Assembly (NCBI GenBank): GCA_021817505.1
Contig: JAKAUU010000027.1
Coordinates: forward strand, 1 to 35,636
Source of the DNA: Microcaldota archaeon
GTDB taxonomy: Archaea; Micrarchaeota; Micrarchaeia; Micrarchaeales; CABMGC01
Length of the DNA stretch: 35,636 nt
Direction of reading: 5' to 3'
Positions within the stretch are counted from its first letter, which is position 1; every line of letters begins with the position of its first letter. The translations under genes were made by a program, and so were the position numbers. The notes under the pieces were generated by a model that had not been told where the DNA came from, ran no database searches, and saw only the letters and a list, made by a program, of their open reading frames with translations. Shown in pieces: positions 1-8,369 of the stretch.

Positions 1-235
1 GTACGAGAGAGAGCAGCTCAGGCTTTATTGACATGAGCAGTATTCTTGTAGCATCCCCTATTCCAGGCATGCTTACCTCGTATTCCGGCACGAATCCCCC
101 ATTATCCACTATGCTTATGTTTGCGGTCATGCCCTGTACGTTAAGGGAATAGGATTCGTAGACACCATTAGCATCAGGCTGCGGGCCAGCCTTCTTAATA
201 TCAAGCTCCTTATCCTCATCTTTCTTATCTGCCAA
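1..235 (-). CDS. Type II/IV pilus-type secretion ATPase (FlaI/GspE-like), N-terminal part
   Basis: Only about 78 N-terminal residues are present; the gene runs off the left edge. The reading frame is open from a TTG at 233-235, with GGTGG just upstream as a possible ribosome binding site; the nearby ATG is in another frame and stops after four codons. The protein begins with a lysine- and aspartate-rich stretch, then a segment containing YEVSMPGIGDATRILLMS, a style typical of the N-terminal domain of archaeal FlaI/TadA-type ATPases, which power archaella and type IV pili from the cytoplasmic face. No Walker motif is in the window, so the family call rests on resemblance only. It lies 8 nt after the coiled-coil gene at 244-1446 and is probably cotranscribed with it. 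Confidence 0.5.
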   Translation of the reverse strand, partial: MADKKDEDKELDIKKAGPQPDANGVYESYSLNVQGMTANISIVDNGGFVPEYEVSMPGIGDATRILLMSIKPELLSLV

Positions 236-243
236 CCATCCAC

Positions 244-1446
244 CTACTTGCCAAGGGCATCAACCTTCTTCGTAAGCTCCTCATAATGCGCATTCATAGT
301 GGACAAGAGCTCCTTTGCCTTCCTCGCCCTTGCCTCAAACTTAAGCATGGCCTCATCGCGCTTCGAATCCGGCATCTTCGGGGAAATCGCATGTATCCCG
401 TCAAGTATGCCGCTTATCTCCTTGCTCAGGGCCTGCTGCTCTTCCCTTATCGTCTCTATATCTGCCTGGACCTGCCCTACGCTGCCGGCAAGCGCCGCGC
501 CTTTGCCGACCTTATCCTTAATGTCAGATATGTTCTTCTTTATGAAATTGAAATCGGCCTCGGAAGATTTTGTTATTGCGTCTATCTCATTGCGGTATTT
601 GGTTATCTCATCTACAAAGTGCTCCGCCCTCTTCGCAGCGCGCTGCCCGCTCAGCCTCGAGTCCTTATAGTATTTGGAGCTCTGCTCCTGGACGCTCTTT
701 ATCTGCTCTGCCTGGAGCTTTGCAAGTTCCGAGAGTTCCTCTATCTTAAGCAGTACCTTGTCAGACTGTATCTTAGAGCTCTTCCTGTACTCATCTATGC
801 TCTTCTCCGCTGTCTTGTTGAACGTATCGAGGCCCTCCCTGAATATGTTTATCTCATTCCTTATGTCCTGTATCATCGCATTGGCCCCTGAGCTGTCAAG
901 GCTGAACTTGTTGACGCTCTCGGAGTATTTGCTTATGTCCGAAAGGCTTGCATCTATGACGGCCTGCAGCTTTTCGAGTTCCGTCCTTCTAGTATCTATG
1001 TGCTTGTAAGCCTTCTCGACCTTCCTCTCAATCTCAGAGATGCGCTTTATCGAATCATACATCTGCTTATTCTTTGTCTTGAATACCTCCTCTATGCCCT
1101 TCATTGATTTCGAATAATCGTCTATCTGCTTAGATATCCTGTTGAGAACGGCATCCTGCGCAGAGACATCCGCCACGACATCCGCCTTCTTTACCTCCTC
1201 TACCTTCTTCTGCGCCTCTACGACATCTGCGCTCCTGTCCGTTGATGTTGCAGGTGCAACATACATCTTGCCTAGCTTGTAAGTTATCTTCACAATGCTT
1301 GCCTTCTCAAGGATCTTGACAAGGTCTGTCATCGTGTCCTCTCCTATTCCCAGATTTCCGGAGAGTATGGATACCTCTGTTTCCCCATTCTTCTTAAGAT
1401 ATGAGACGAGCCTGTCAACGCTTGTCTCTATTGATTTATCAGCCAC
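244..1446 (-). CDS. Coiled-coil protein with N-terminal winged-helix-like domain
   Basis: A 400-aa soluble protein from a GTG start. Residues 1-65 look like a small winged-helix fold (helices around VDRLVSYLKK and DLVKILEKASIV, then a YKLGKMYVAP wing). The rest, roughly 95-400, is almost continuous heptad-rich coiled coil high in Lys, Glu, Ser and Ile. There is no signal peptide or membrane segment. It sits directly upstream of a probable pilus-type ATPase, so it may be a cytoplasmic scaffold or regulator for that machine, which is inference. It has its own promoter (TATA-like box 1480-1490). It resembles in plan, not clearly in sequence, the coiled-coil/winged-helix proteins at 16989 and 22727. 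The exact function is unknown. Confidence 0.6.
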   Translation of the reverse strand: MADKSIETSVDRLVSYLKKNGETEVSILSGNLGIGEDTMTDLVKILEKASIVKITYKLGKMYVAPATSTDRSADVVEAQKKVEEVKKADVVADVSAQDAVLNRISKQIDDYSKSMKGIEEVFKTKNKQMYDSIKRISEIERKVEKAYKHIDTRRTELEKLQAVIDASLSDISKYSESVNKFSLDSSGANAMIQDIRNEINIFREGLDTFNKTAEKSIDEYRKSSKIQSDKVLLKIEELSELAKLQAEQIKSVQEQSSKYYKDSRLSGQRAAKRAEHFVDEITKYRNEIDAITKSSEADFNFIKKNISDIKDKVGKGAALAGSVGQVQADIETIREEQQALSKEISGILDGIHAISPKMPDSKRDEAMLKFEARARKAKELLSTMNAHYEELTKKVDALGK

Positions 1447-1479
1447 TGATTACGCCCGATATGGTATCTTTGATTATGT

Positions 1480-1490
1480 TTATAAATATT
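1480..1490 (-). promoter_or_regulatory. TATA-like box for the coiled-coil/ATPase operon
   Basis: An AT-rich box reading AATATTTATAA on the minus strand, centred about 38 nt upstream of the GTG start at 1446. With the usual archaeal spacing of about 27 nt this predicts a start near 1457 and an 11-nt leader. Confidence 0.5.
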
Positions 1491-1647
1491 AACCATGCGA
1501 AAAGCGAAACCGCATTTATATTATAAAAAGCATTATTTTTCTTTAATCCGCATCTGCCAAATCCCCATGCACATCCTGCTGTGAGGAATTGCAAATTGCC
1601 AAAACAGCATACAGGGTAACGGCATGCCCTGTACGCCATCAGAAAGC

Positions 1648-1656
1648 TATTTAAAT
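1648..1656 (+). promoter_or_regulatory. TATA-like box for the VirB2-like pilin gene
   Basis: The box TATTTAAAT lies about 36 nt before the ATG at 1688. The predicted transcription start is near 1679, which is downstream of the ATG at 1664. This is why the shorter pilin start was chosen. Confidence 0.55.
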
Positions 1657-1687
1657 CTGGAAGATGACTATTGTCCGTAGTGGTTTA

Positions 1688-2137
1688 ATGAATTGGACTA
1701 CAATAAAAACAAATCTGGCGAACTTTATGGCGATGAACAAGATGCTGATGTTTGCAGCATTGTTTATTGGCATAACAGTTGCTTCTGCACAGACTAGCTC
1801 TTTCAACGTATCTGGGCTACAGGGCACTCTCTGCAATGTAATCTCCGCAGTACAGGAGGTAATTGGAGTAATAGCCATACTGCTCTTCGTAATAGGCGGA
1901 GTGATGTATGCCGTAGCGCATATGATGCCTAGCGCAGGGTCACTGAGAGCAAACCTGCAGGGATGGTCTATGGGAATGATAGTCGGCGGAGTTGTAGGAC
2001 TAATACTGGTAATACTCGCTCCTGGAATAGTCGGCTTCATAGTTGGCAACGGTCTAAGCACAACTGCAAATGGACAAAACGCTGGCTTAAGTGCAGTTTC
2101 CGGTTGCTCAGGATTGGGAATATTCGGCGGCTACTAA
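1688..2137 (+). CDS. VirB2/CedA1-like pilin of a type IV secretion-like system
   Basis: About 149 aa from ATG 1688; an in-frame ATG at 1664 lies upstream of the predicted transcript start. Order of parts: an N-terminal signal-like helix ending near SAQTSS, a short outer segment with one Cys, a hydrophobic helix (IGVIAILLFVIGGVMYAVAH), a short loop with an Arg (PSAGSLRANLQGW), a second hydrophobic helix (GMIVGGVVGLILVILAPGIV) and a Gly/Ser/Asn-rich tail ending in an aromatic residue. Two helices joined by a small basic loop after a signal peptide is the layout of VirB2/TrbC pilins and of the archaeal CedA1 pilin. It has its own promoter and a strong terminator, and precedes a run of VirB6-like and VirB4-like genes. 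Family assignment is by layout and context, not by search. Confidence 0.65.
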   Translation: MNWTTIKTNLANFMAMNKMLMFAALFIGITVASAQTSSFNVSGLQGTLCNVISAVQEVIGVIAILLFVIGGVMYAVAHMMPSAGSLRANLQGWSMGMIVGGVVGLILVILAPGIVGFIVGNGLSTTANGQNAGLSAVSGCSGLGIFGGY

Positions 2138-2150
2138 AGCTATAAAAGCA

Positions 2151-2190
2151 GAAGATGGGGCATCCCCATCTTCTTTTTATTTTTTATTTA
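2151..2190 (+). terminator. Hairpin terminator after the pilin gene
   Basis: A perfect 10-bp inverted repeat (GAAGATGGGG and CCCCATCTTC, 2151-2160 and 2164-2173) with a 3-nt loop is followed by a T-rich run from 2174. It lies 13 nt after the pilin stop and should separate pilin transcription from the operon behind it. Confidence 0.75.
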
Positions 2191-2241
2191 TCTTTCGGCG
2201 CTAACTATTGTTTTGCAAAATGAGCAGCAAGCTAACATATG

Positions 2242-2250
2242 CCTTAAATA
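2242..2250 (+). promoter_or_regulatory. TATA-like box before the membrane-protein gene at 2283
   Basis: The box CCTTAAATA predicts a transcription start near 2273-2274, exactly at an ATG (2273) that is out of frame with the downstream coding region. Confidence 0.4.
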
Positions 2251-2282
2251 AGTTATCCGAATCTTAAATCTAATGTTCATAC

Positions 2283-3029
2283 ATTGGTGTTTATCTGGGA
2301 AGCATACTTGCAGAGTCATTCGAGACATATAAGTCCAATATAAGGCTCGTAGTCCTATTCTCGATACCCTTCCTCATAGCATTCATCATACCATTCCTTG
2401 CCCCGCTTCCCACTTACGTCAGCGCAGGAGCAATCTTCCTCAGGAGTGCAAGCCTCTTCTATAATGCAACCCCAGTAAACCTTAGCATAATGGCGATAGC
2501 AGAATTCTTCTCACTGCTCTTCCTAAGCCTGGCATTCGTTCTTATAAGCCTGATAGTAAAATCCAGAAGGACTCATGTCAAGATAGGGCAGATGGCATTC
2601 AAGGAGATAGAGAAGAACATAAGCAAGATCTTCACAGTCCTTCTGATCAGCACCTTCATCCTGATAGTGGCAAATGTTGCAGGGTACTACAGCGGGCATG
2701 AAGCGATAATAACGAGTGTCGTAGGGTTCATCATCTTCACGGCAATATTCTATATGCCTAGCGCCATAGTCGTAGATGGGAAGAGCATAACGCGCGCATT
2801 AAAGGAGAGCATAAAGCTGCATTCAAAGGAGCCGCAGTACTTCCTAATCTGGCTTTTCAGCCTGATAGTGATAATATCTGCGGTTGACCTGATAGTGATG
2901 GCACTAACCGGCGGTGCAATATTCTCAAGCTACATAGTTTTGGTGATAGTCTCATTGTTTGTACTTCCATATTTTGTCATCTTCCAGGCTGAAGCATACA
3001 TGAATAAATTCAAGCTGCTGAAACACTAA
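2283..3029 (+). CDS. Polytopic membrane protein (GDPD membrane-domain-like), start unclear
   Basis: About 248 aa if read from the ATT at 2283; the first in-frame ATG is 2490. The frame upstream of 2490 is clearly coding: it gives GSILAESFETYKSN, a hydrophobic helix (VVLFSIPFLIAFIIPFLA), an outer loop and the start of the next helix, so the 2490 start would amputate a transmembrane segment. About six hydrophobic helices can be seen overall. The central segment ITRALKESIKLHSKEPQYF before a helix recalls the conserved loop of membrane domains seen beside glycerophosphodiester phosphodiesterases and in many uncharacterised archaeal proteins. It sits between the pilin and the VirB6-like series, so it may serve the same machine. 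A leaderless ATG at 2273 plus a one-base frameshift would also explain the 5' end. Confidence 0.6.
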   Translation: MGVYLGSILAESFETYKSNIRLVVLFSIPFLIAFIIPFLAPLPTYVSAGAIFLRSASLFYNATPVNLSIMAIAEFFSLLFLSLAFVLISLIVKSRRTHVKIGQMAFKEIEKNISKIFTVLLISTFILIVANVAGYYSGHEAIITSVVGFIIFTAIFYMPSAIVVDGKSITRALKESIKLHSKEPQYFLIWLFSLIVIISAVDLIVMALTGGAIFSSYIVLVIVSLFVLPYFVIFQAEAYMNKFKLLKH

Positions 3030-3034
3030 TCCCA

Positions 3035-3046
3035 TTATTTATAAAT
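3035..3046 (+). promoter_or_regulatory. TATA-like box for the six-gene VirB6-like operon
   Basis: The sequence ATTTATAAATG is centred about 26 nt upstream of the ATG at 3067, which predicts a leaderless transcript for the first paralogue. An AGGAG at 3052-3056 is rather far from the start. Confidence 0.5.
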
Positions 3047-3066
3047 GATTCAGGAGCAACTATATC

Positions 3067-4365
3067 ATGCGACTGCAAGCTCTTGTACTGCTCTCTGTAT
3101 TCATTATGCTTACCGGACTCCTGCATGCCTCATTATTCATAACTCCGCCTGGTTATTCCACAATAGTATCTAACTCTCCGCTCCCATGCACCCCCGTAAT
3201 TACTGTTGGGAGCGCCATACCTGCTACAGAAGGCGGCGGCGCGATACTTACCTCACTACCTGCAAACTCTTATGCGATAGAAATAGCCATAGTTGCTACA
3301 ATCCTCTCAATAATGCTTGTAGCAATAATGTACATGGTAGGGAAACTCTTCCCCCATTCCGGCATAATGGGATGGATCAACCAGGAATACTGGGAGATAG
3401 CGAAATCCGTGCTTATTGTCATAATAATATTCGGGCTCCTCGCTTTCCTTAGCAACGTTGCCGTAAGCATGACGAATACGCCGGTTACTGCTTATTCAAA
3501 GACTAATTCCTATCTTAACAATCTCAATGGCCTGGTATACTCGTCAGAGACGTACCTGCTCACAGTTGACTCTTATACTGCTGCAGGCTGGTGCACTCTG
3601 GGCACTGTGGAGTTCGGAACAGCCCTGCTCAACAGCATCGTGGCAAATTATTACGTTCCGATACCAATACCAATAATACTCGCAGGCATCAAGCTGGGCC
3701 TGTCGTTCAAACTTCTTTCAACGTCAACTCTGCTGATAGGGACAGACCCTACAATAGGGCAGCTGCAATCCCTATTGACAGATACCGTGCTACTGCTCTA
3801 TTATCCGTTATCTATGCTCGACCTCATACTAATCGAGATACTTCCGGCACTCGTGTGGATAGGCCTTGGATTCTTCATACCGTTTGGCCTTGTCTTCAGA
3901 TCACTCCCATTCATACGCAGGATAGGGGCATCGTTCATAGCCATAGGCATAGCGCTATCCCTGTTGCTGCCAATGACATTGGTCATGCTGAACTATCCTG
4001 TAACTCAGGCATTTCAGGGAATACTGCCTATTGTCACTATAAAGTCAACATCTTCGCTCAACTGCAACCTCAACAGCGTTGTACTGGATTTTGTATGCAA
4101 AGCAGTTGGCGAGGTAATAAGCCTAAGCTCTGCATACCAGGCAAATCAACTCAGGCTCTTTGCCGGATTTTACTGGGGAGGTTCGGCCTTTGCAGGCATA
4201 TACACGATACTAAACGTCCTGGTCCCGTACATGGCATTCATGCTGCTTCAGGAAGTATTGCTGATAATTGATGTAGTTATAATATATTCCATAGCAGATA
4301 ATATTGCAAGGGCTCTTGGAGGCTCCTTAAGGACAAGCCTGGGTGGAAAGCTGAAATTGATATAG
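3067..4365 (+). CDS. VirB6/TrbL-like membrane protein, paralogue A
   Basis: A 432-aa protein with an N-terminal signal-like helix (residues 1-22) and an outer segment with one Cys. Then comes a paired-helix unit (about 75-135) whose inner loop holds an acidic QEYWEIAKS motif, an outer loop with Cys, and a C-terminal block of four or more helices. That block has the signature PFGLVFRSLPFIRRIGASF: Arg, Pro and Arg in an inner loop between hydrophobic helices, followed by a helix ending in a Pro. The same plan recurs in the next five genes. Polytopic proteins of this kind next to VirB2-like and VirB4-like genes correspond to VirB6/TrbL/CedA, the inner-membrane channel or stalk base of type IV secretion systems. 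First gene of a tightly packed operon. Confidence 0.6.
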   Translation: MRLQALVLLSVFIMLTGLLHASLFITPPGYSTIVSNSPLPCTPVITVGSAIPATEGGGAILTSLPANSYAIEIAIVATILSIMLVAIMYMVGKLFPHSGIMGWINQEYWEIAKSVLIVIIIFGLLAFLSNVAVSMTNTPVTAYSKTNSYLNNLNGLVYSSETYLLTVDSYTAAGWCTLGTVEFGTALLNSIVANYYVPIPIPIILAGIKLGLSFKLLSTSTLLIGTDPTIGQLQSLLTDTVLLLYYPLSMLDLILIEILPALVWIGLGFFIPFGLVFRSLPFIRRIGASFIAIGIALSLLLPMTLVMLNYPVTQAFQGILPIVTIKSTSSLNCNLNSVVLDFVCKAVGEVISLSSAYQANQLRLFAGFYWGGSAFAGIYTILNVLVPYMAFMLLQEVLLIIDVVIIYSIADNIARALGGSLRTSLGGKLKLI

Positions 4366-4372
4366 TGGTAAG

Positions 4373-5536
4373 ATGTTTTTCCTGTTTTCAACCGCAACGG
4401 CCTCTTATACTGCCTGCACATTCGGAGGAATCGATTCTAACAGCTGGATCCAGATTAACACCCTGCTTCTTGTGATAGCCATATCATTGGGAGGCGTCTT
4501 TTACGCATTCAGCAATCTTCTGCCGCTAAGACAGGGTGAGAAGATGAAAGGGATGGTAAAGGCCGAGATCTTCCAGGGGATAATAGGGATAGTGATAGTG
4601 CTCATACTATTCACTTCGGCAGTTACCTGGTGCAATATAGGCGCATCACTGACGAGCTCTTCAGGCATAACTGCCAGCAATCCTATGACCTTCTCAGAGT
4701 CATATCTTCAGAAGCTCCTATTCTCAACAGGGCTTTCCCTGTTTACTAAGGTGTACTCCGAATCAGCCATTCTTTTCATAGACGGCCAGGTGCTGAACAG
4801 TCTCTCAACTTTCATAGAGCGTTTGCAGGTCAGCTACAAGTATGTCGCAGTATCATTTGCCGGGATCGGAGACCCGTGGGAGTCATACGCACTTGCATTT
4901 GTTGAATCTAACACTATAATATTTTCCGTGGTATTCGGGGTATTATTTGTAATATACCTTGTCCTTCCAATAGTTTACTCCACGGCGTTGACCGTGGTAG
5001 TGCCTACTGCGCTGGTAATGCGCATGGTTCCGTTTCTCGGCCCCAAGATACGCGAGGTATCCGATGCAATATTTTCAATAGCAATAGCGGCATACTTCAT
5101 ATTTCCGCTTATGATAATTATGAACCAGCTGTTCATAACGGCCATGTATACCCCATGTACTGCAACCACCACTGCCTTATGCAACCCATACTCCAGCTAT
5201 CTCAGTTCCTACAATCTGGCCAACATCCCTGTGAGTTCCCTATTCAGCAATCCTCAGGAGAATCTAGGCAGCGGCTTTTCAATATCGGCAAATTTCTTCC
5301 AAAACATAATCACAAGCACAGGAGGCATATTGCCGACTATAGAAAGGATGTTCACCGATTTGGTATTCTTCCCAAGCCTTCTTGTAAGCTATTCGCAGGA
5401 TGTTGCAATATTTGCATTCCAAGGCGTATTCCTAATAGGTCTTGACATACTTGTCACCGTTGCATTCGCACAAGCGGTAACCAAGGGCCTCAATTCAGTA
5501 TCCGGATACGTATCCGGAGGAGGCTTCTGGGGCTGA
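4373..5536 (+). CDS. VirB6/TrbL-like membrane protein, paralogue B
   Basis: A 387-aa polytopic protein beginning 7 nt after paralogue A. A short signal-like N-terminus is followed by an outer segment with Cys 15. The first helix pair surrounds an inner loop containing GEKMKGMVKAEIFQG, keeping the acidic residue just before the second helix. A central outer region follows, then the hallmark helix-loop-helix: a hydrophobic helix ending ALVMRMVPFLGPKIREVSDA and a helix ending in FPLMII. The outer loop near residue 265 has a Cys pair (TPCTATTTALC) that could form a disulfide. A final long helix near the C-terminus carries Gly-rich residues. The basic motif is more diverged than in paralogues A and D, suggesting it plays a distinct position in the complex. 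Confidence 0.6.
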   Translation: MFFLFSTATASYTACTFGGIDSNSWIQINTLLLVIAISLGGVFYAFSNLLPLRQGEKMKGMVKAEIFQGIIGIVIVLILFTSAVTWCNIGASLTSSSGITASNPMTFSESYLQKLLFSTGLSLFTKVYSESAILFIDGQVLNSLSTFIERLQVSYKYVAVSFAGIGDPWESYALAFVESNTIIFSVVFGVLFVIYLVLPIVYSTALTVVVPTALVMRMVPFLGPKIREVSDAIFSIAIAAYFIFPLMIIMNQLFITAMYTPCTATTTALCNPYSSYLSSYNLANIPVSSLFSNPQENLGSGFSISANFFQNIITSTGGILPTIERMFTDLVFFPSLLVSYSQDVAIFAFQGVFLIGLDILVTVAFAQAVTKGLNSVSGYVSGGGFWG

Positions 5537-5541
5537 TCACC

Positions 5542-7191
5542 ATGGATAATAAATTGCTAATATTCTCGCTTCTTGTCTTTGCCTTAGTCTCAAATCACGC
5601 ATCCGCCAGTACGACGACCACGAGCAACTTTGTAACGCAGTACTCTGCGTTAAGCGCATGGCTCCCGGTTGTATTCATCGGGATAATCCTGAGCATGGCC
5701 CTGATTGGAATATACTATATGATAGGCTACCTGTTCAATAACAGCGGCATAAAATCAGCAGCCCTATACGAGTATGCAAAACTGGTTGGACTGACTATCG
5801 TAGTGATAGTGATAATAGGGGTATTCTACATGTTCGGCTCAACGCTCCTATTCACAGGCTCTGCGACCCAGACACAGATAACCGGTGTCTGCAACCAGCT
5901 GGTCAATTCAAAGATATCCTTCCTGAGCAGCAATATAAACTCCAATTCCCCGGCAAACACGGTATGCAGCCAGATAATAGACCCTTCATCAAATACTGGT
6001 TCGGTAACGAGGAATCTTGATTACGGCCTCGGAGCCACATACATAATCGAGGATAACCTTACCAACCAGTCCGTGCAGTCGCTGAACGCAGTATATGTCT
6101 TCAATGCAATGCTGGGTTTCCTGAGGAACTATAAGGTATCAGATGCCATATGCTTCCCGGTCGACTGCCTCATTCCGGACGGCCCTCAGGCATTCTCTGT
6201 AGGCATACAGGCAGCTCCTTATTCCGGATATCAGCTTGGAAACACCATACCTGTAATATTGGGACTGGAAGCGCAGCTGATATTCTACTTCTTGCTATTC
6301 CAGCTTGTAATAACAATACTGATGCTCCTAATCTGGCCTTACCTTCTTGCAGCAGGCCTTATCCTGGAAACTAACATGTTTACCAGAAGGCTCGGCGGAT
6401 TTCTGATAGCAATGGTGATATCAAGCATGCTGGTGTACCCTACAGTATTCCTGTTCGAGTACTCCTCTCTGAACAACATCCAGAACCTGCAGCCTTATGG
6501 TGCCTCGGCAATACCAAACCTTGCACTATGCGGTGCGCCTGCAAGCGGACTATCATACAGCACTCTGGGAGTACTGACATTACTGGTAAAACTCCCGTTA
6601 ACCCCGCAACTCACAGGGAACCAGAACAACGGGGTTTACTGCTATACCAGCGCGAGCCAGCTTCCCTTAGGTTACATATACAAGGCCACCTTGCCTGAGT
6701 CATACAGCGATATGGTGCCTAACGCCTACGCCAACTATCCATCCAATACCCTGATACCTGCATGCCCTCAGAAAAATAACGGAATGTGCTTCATAAAAAA
6801 GAGCCTAAGCTTCTATGTCTTCCCTAAGATAAAAGACACTCTTGCACTGTATTTCACATGGCCGCAGAGCGGAAATATCCTGAATTTCGAACTGCCATTC
6901 ATACTTCCATCGGCAGACATAGCCTCAAGCATAACGAACGCGGTCACTCAGCTTGAAAACCTTCTATCGGGAAATTTTGCAGGATCCTTCCCTACGGGCC
7001 TTTACTATTATGTTGATCCTGCACACACAATCGCAGCACTGTTGGCTCTCATCAACATCTATGCGATAGATGCCGTAACGGGATTCATACTGCCCATATT
7101 CAACATACTCATACTCATATCGTCAATATTGGAGATATCAAAACTGCTCGGAGGAGAGGCAAGCATACTGGGATTATCTAAATTCGTGTGA
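5542..7191 (+). CDS. VirB6/TrbL-like membrane protein, paralogue C (longest)
   Basis: At 549 aa this is the largest of the six paralogues. The N-terminus is a clear signal peptide (LLIFSLLVFALVSNHASAS). The first helix pair, about residues 38-105, flanks the loop NNSGIKSAALYEYAKLVG. Two large outer regions follow: about 110-230, with several Cys, and about 310-470, also with Cys. The core motif is LILETNMFTRRLGGFLIAMV, in which the usual Pro is replaced. Extra length lies in the outer domains, which could form a stalk or a contact with substrate or envelope, which is inference. It starts 5 nt after paralogue B and ends 6 nt before paralogue D, so it is surely in the same transcript. Confidence 0.6.
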   Translation: MDNKLLIFSLLVFALVSNHASASTTTTSNFVTQYSALSAWLPVVFIGIILSMALIGIYYMIGYLFNNSGIKSAALYEYAKLVGLTIVVIVIIGVFYMFGSTLLFTGSATQTQITGVCNQLVNSKISFLSSNINSNSPANTVCSQIIDPSSNTGSVTRNLDYGLGATYIIEDNLTNQSVQSLNAVYVFNAMLGFLRNYKVSDAICFPVDCLIPDGPQAFSVGIQAAPYSGYQLGNTIPVILGLEAQLIFYFLLFQLVITILMLLIWPYLLAAGLILETNMFTRRLGGFLIAMVISSMLVYPTVFLFEYSSLNNIQNLQPYGASAIPNLALCGAPASGLSYSTLGVLTLLVKLPLTPQLTGNQNNGVYCYTSASQLPLGYIYKATLPESYSDMVPNAYANYPSNTLIPACPQKNNGMCFIKKSLSFYVFPKIKDTLALYFTWPQSGNILNFELPFILPSADIASSITNAVTQLENLLSGNFAGSFPTGLYYYVDPAHTIAALLALINIYAIDAVTGFILPIFNILILISSILEISKLLGGEASILGLSKFV

Positions 7192-7197
7192 TTACAA

Positions 7198-8361
7198 ATG
7201 AGAAAGCAAATATTATTAGCGGCTGTCCTTGCAATTCTTGCAATGCCAATTCTAAGCGCATCATCAACAAGTTTGTTGCCCAGCGGCCAGAATTTATTTG
7301 ACTGCACCACCTTATTCTCCAATAGCGTCAACGGGGCAAACCTGGTAAGCCCCCAGATAAATACTTATTCATCTTACAGCGGATTATTGTCCATATCCCT
7401 GATCATAGTGCTGATGATGTTTGTCCTAATGGGGTTAATATTCGTACTTGGGATCGCCTTCAAATGGGATACTCTAAAGAATTTTGCAAAAACAGAGTAT
7501 CTTGAAGGATTTGTCAGCATATTGATAATACTTCTAATAATGGGGGGCGTGGCAGCATTTAACGGTACTATGAATTTCATGGGGAACCTTTTTGCAGTAG
7601 GCACCGGAACAACGGCACCCACAACATTCCAGACGCTATACTCTTCATTATGCTCAAATATATTTCAAAAGATGATCTTGCCAGGCTTCCTTACCTACAT
7701 CTGGATAGACATCAATAAACTCATGATCAACCTTATCAGCAGCCTTACCATCACGATCCAGCCTGGAGGCTTTGGCATAGCCATACAGCCTTTCTACGGA
7801 TTTTCTATGATAAACCAATTGCTTTGGCTAGAAGGTCCGTCCTCAATATTCATGCTTGTCGGAGGTGCAATGATAATAGTCCTGCTTTTCGTGATCTATT
7901 ACCTATTCCCGCTCTTCCTTTTCTTAGGAGTGGCCCTGAGAACATTCCCATGGACAAGGGCTGCAGGAGGGGCATTCATCGCGCTGTTCATAGCCTTTTA
8001 CATATTCTTCCCTGTCATAATGTATCCGTTTACTGTCTCTTACTCACAGTATAATTCTCCAAGCAGCAGCGCGCTTGGGATATGCAATGTTGGCAACACC
8101 CAGTGCCCTTCCGGAATCGGCGTATTTCTTGGTTCATTCAGCGCATATCTGGGCGTTCTCGATCTTGATGTAGGATATACTGCTTACACCAACCTCGTAT
8201 ATTTCTCGCAGATACTGCTTTATTTTGCAACAAATGTTTTCGGGTTAGTCATATCATTGTTGATATCATATGAAATCCTGGGGATATTCGGAAGCCTTCT
8301 GGGATCCCGTTCGGTAAAAGGCGATAGCATATTTAAGAAGATATTATCACCTAAAAAATAG
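7198..8361 (+). CDS. VirB6/TrbL-like membrane protein, paralogue D
   Basis: A 387-aa protein with an N-terminal signal peptide (QILLAAVLAILAMPILSAS) and a Cys in the first outer segment. The first helix pair (about 62-125) brackets a loop with KNFAKTEYLEGF, matching the acidic element of the family. The core motif is LGVALRTFPWTRAAGGAF, the cleanest version of the family signature (L-R-x-F-P-x-T-R-x-x-G-G), followed by a helix that ends in FFPVIMYP. A further outer loop with two Cys (GICNVGNTQC) and two C-terminal helices follow, then a lysine-rich inner tail (KGDSIFKKILSPKK). No catalytic motif is visible; the role is probably structural, as part of a transenvelope channel. Confidence 0.6.
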   Translation: MRKQILLAAVLAILAMPILSASSTSLLPSGQNLFDCTTLFSNSVNGANLVSPQINTYSSYSGLLSISLIIVLMMFVLMGLIFVLGIAFKWDTLKNFAKTEYLEGFVSILIILLIMGGVAAFNGTMNFMGNLFAVGTGTTAPTTFQTLYSSLCSNIFQKMILPGFLTYIWIDINKLMINLISSLTITIQPGGFGIAIQPFYGFSMINQLLWLEGPSSIFMLVGGAMIIVLLFVIYYLFPLFLFLGVALRTFPWTRAAGGAFIALFIAFYIFFPVIMYPFTVSYSQYNSPSSSALGICNVGNTQCPSGIGVFLGSFSAYLGVLDLDVGYTAYTNLVYFSQILLYFATNVFGLVISLLISYEILGIFGSLLGSRSVKGDSIFKKILSPKK

Positions 8362-8369
8362 TTGAAACG

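Noticed and set aside
286-1009. Plus-strand open frames opposite the coiled-coil gene
   Set aside because: Antisense shadows of a Lys/Glu-rich coiled coil, which gives Leu/Ser-rich false frames.
1439-1639. A 66-codon minus-strand frame upstream of the coiled-coil gene
   Set aside because: Its 3' end overlaps the GTG start and it covers the promoter region; no homology or ribosome binding site.
3591-4271. A 226-codon plus-strand frame inside paralogue A
   Set aside because: Out of frame with the membrane protein, Arg/His-rich, without a ribosome binding site.
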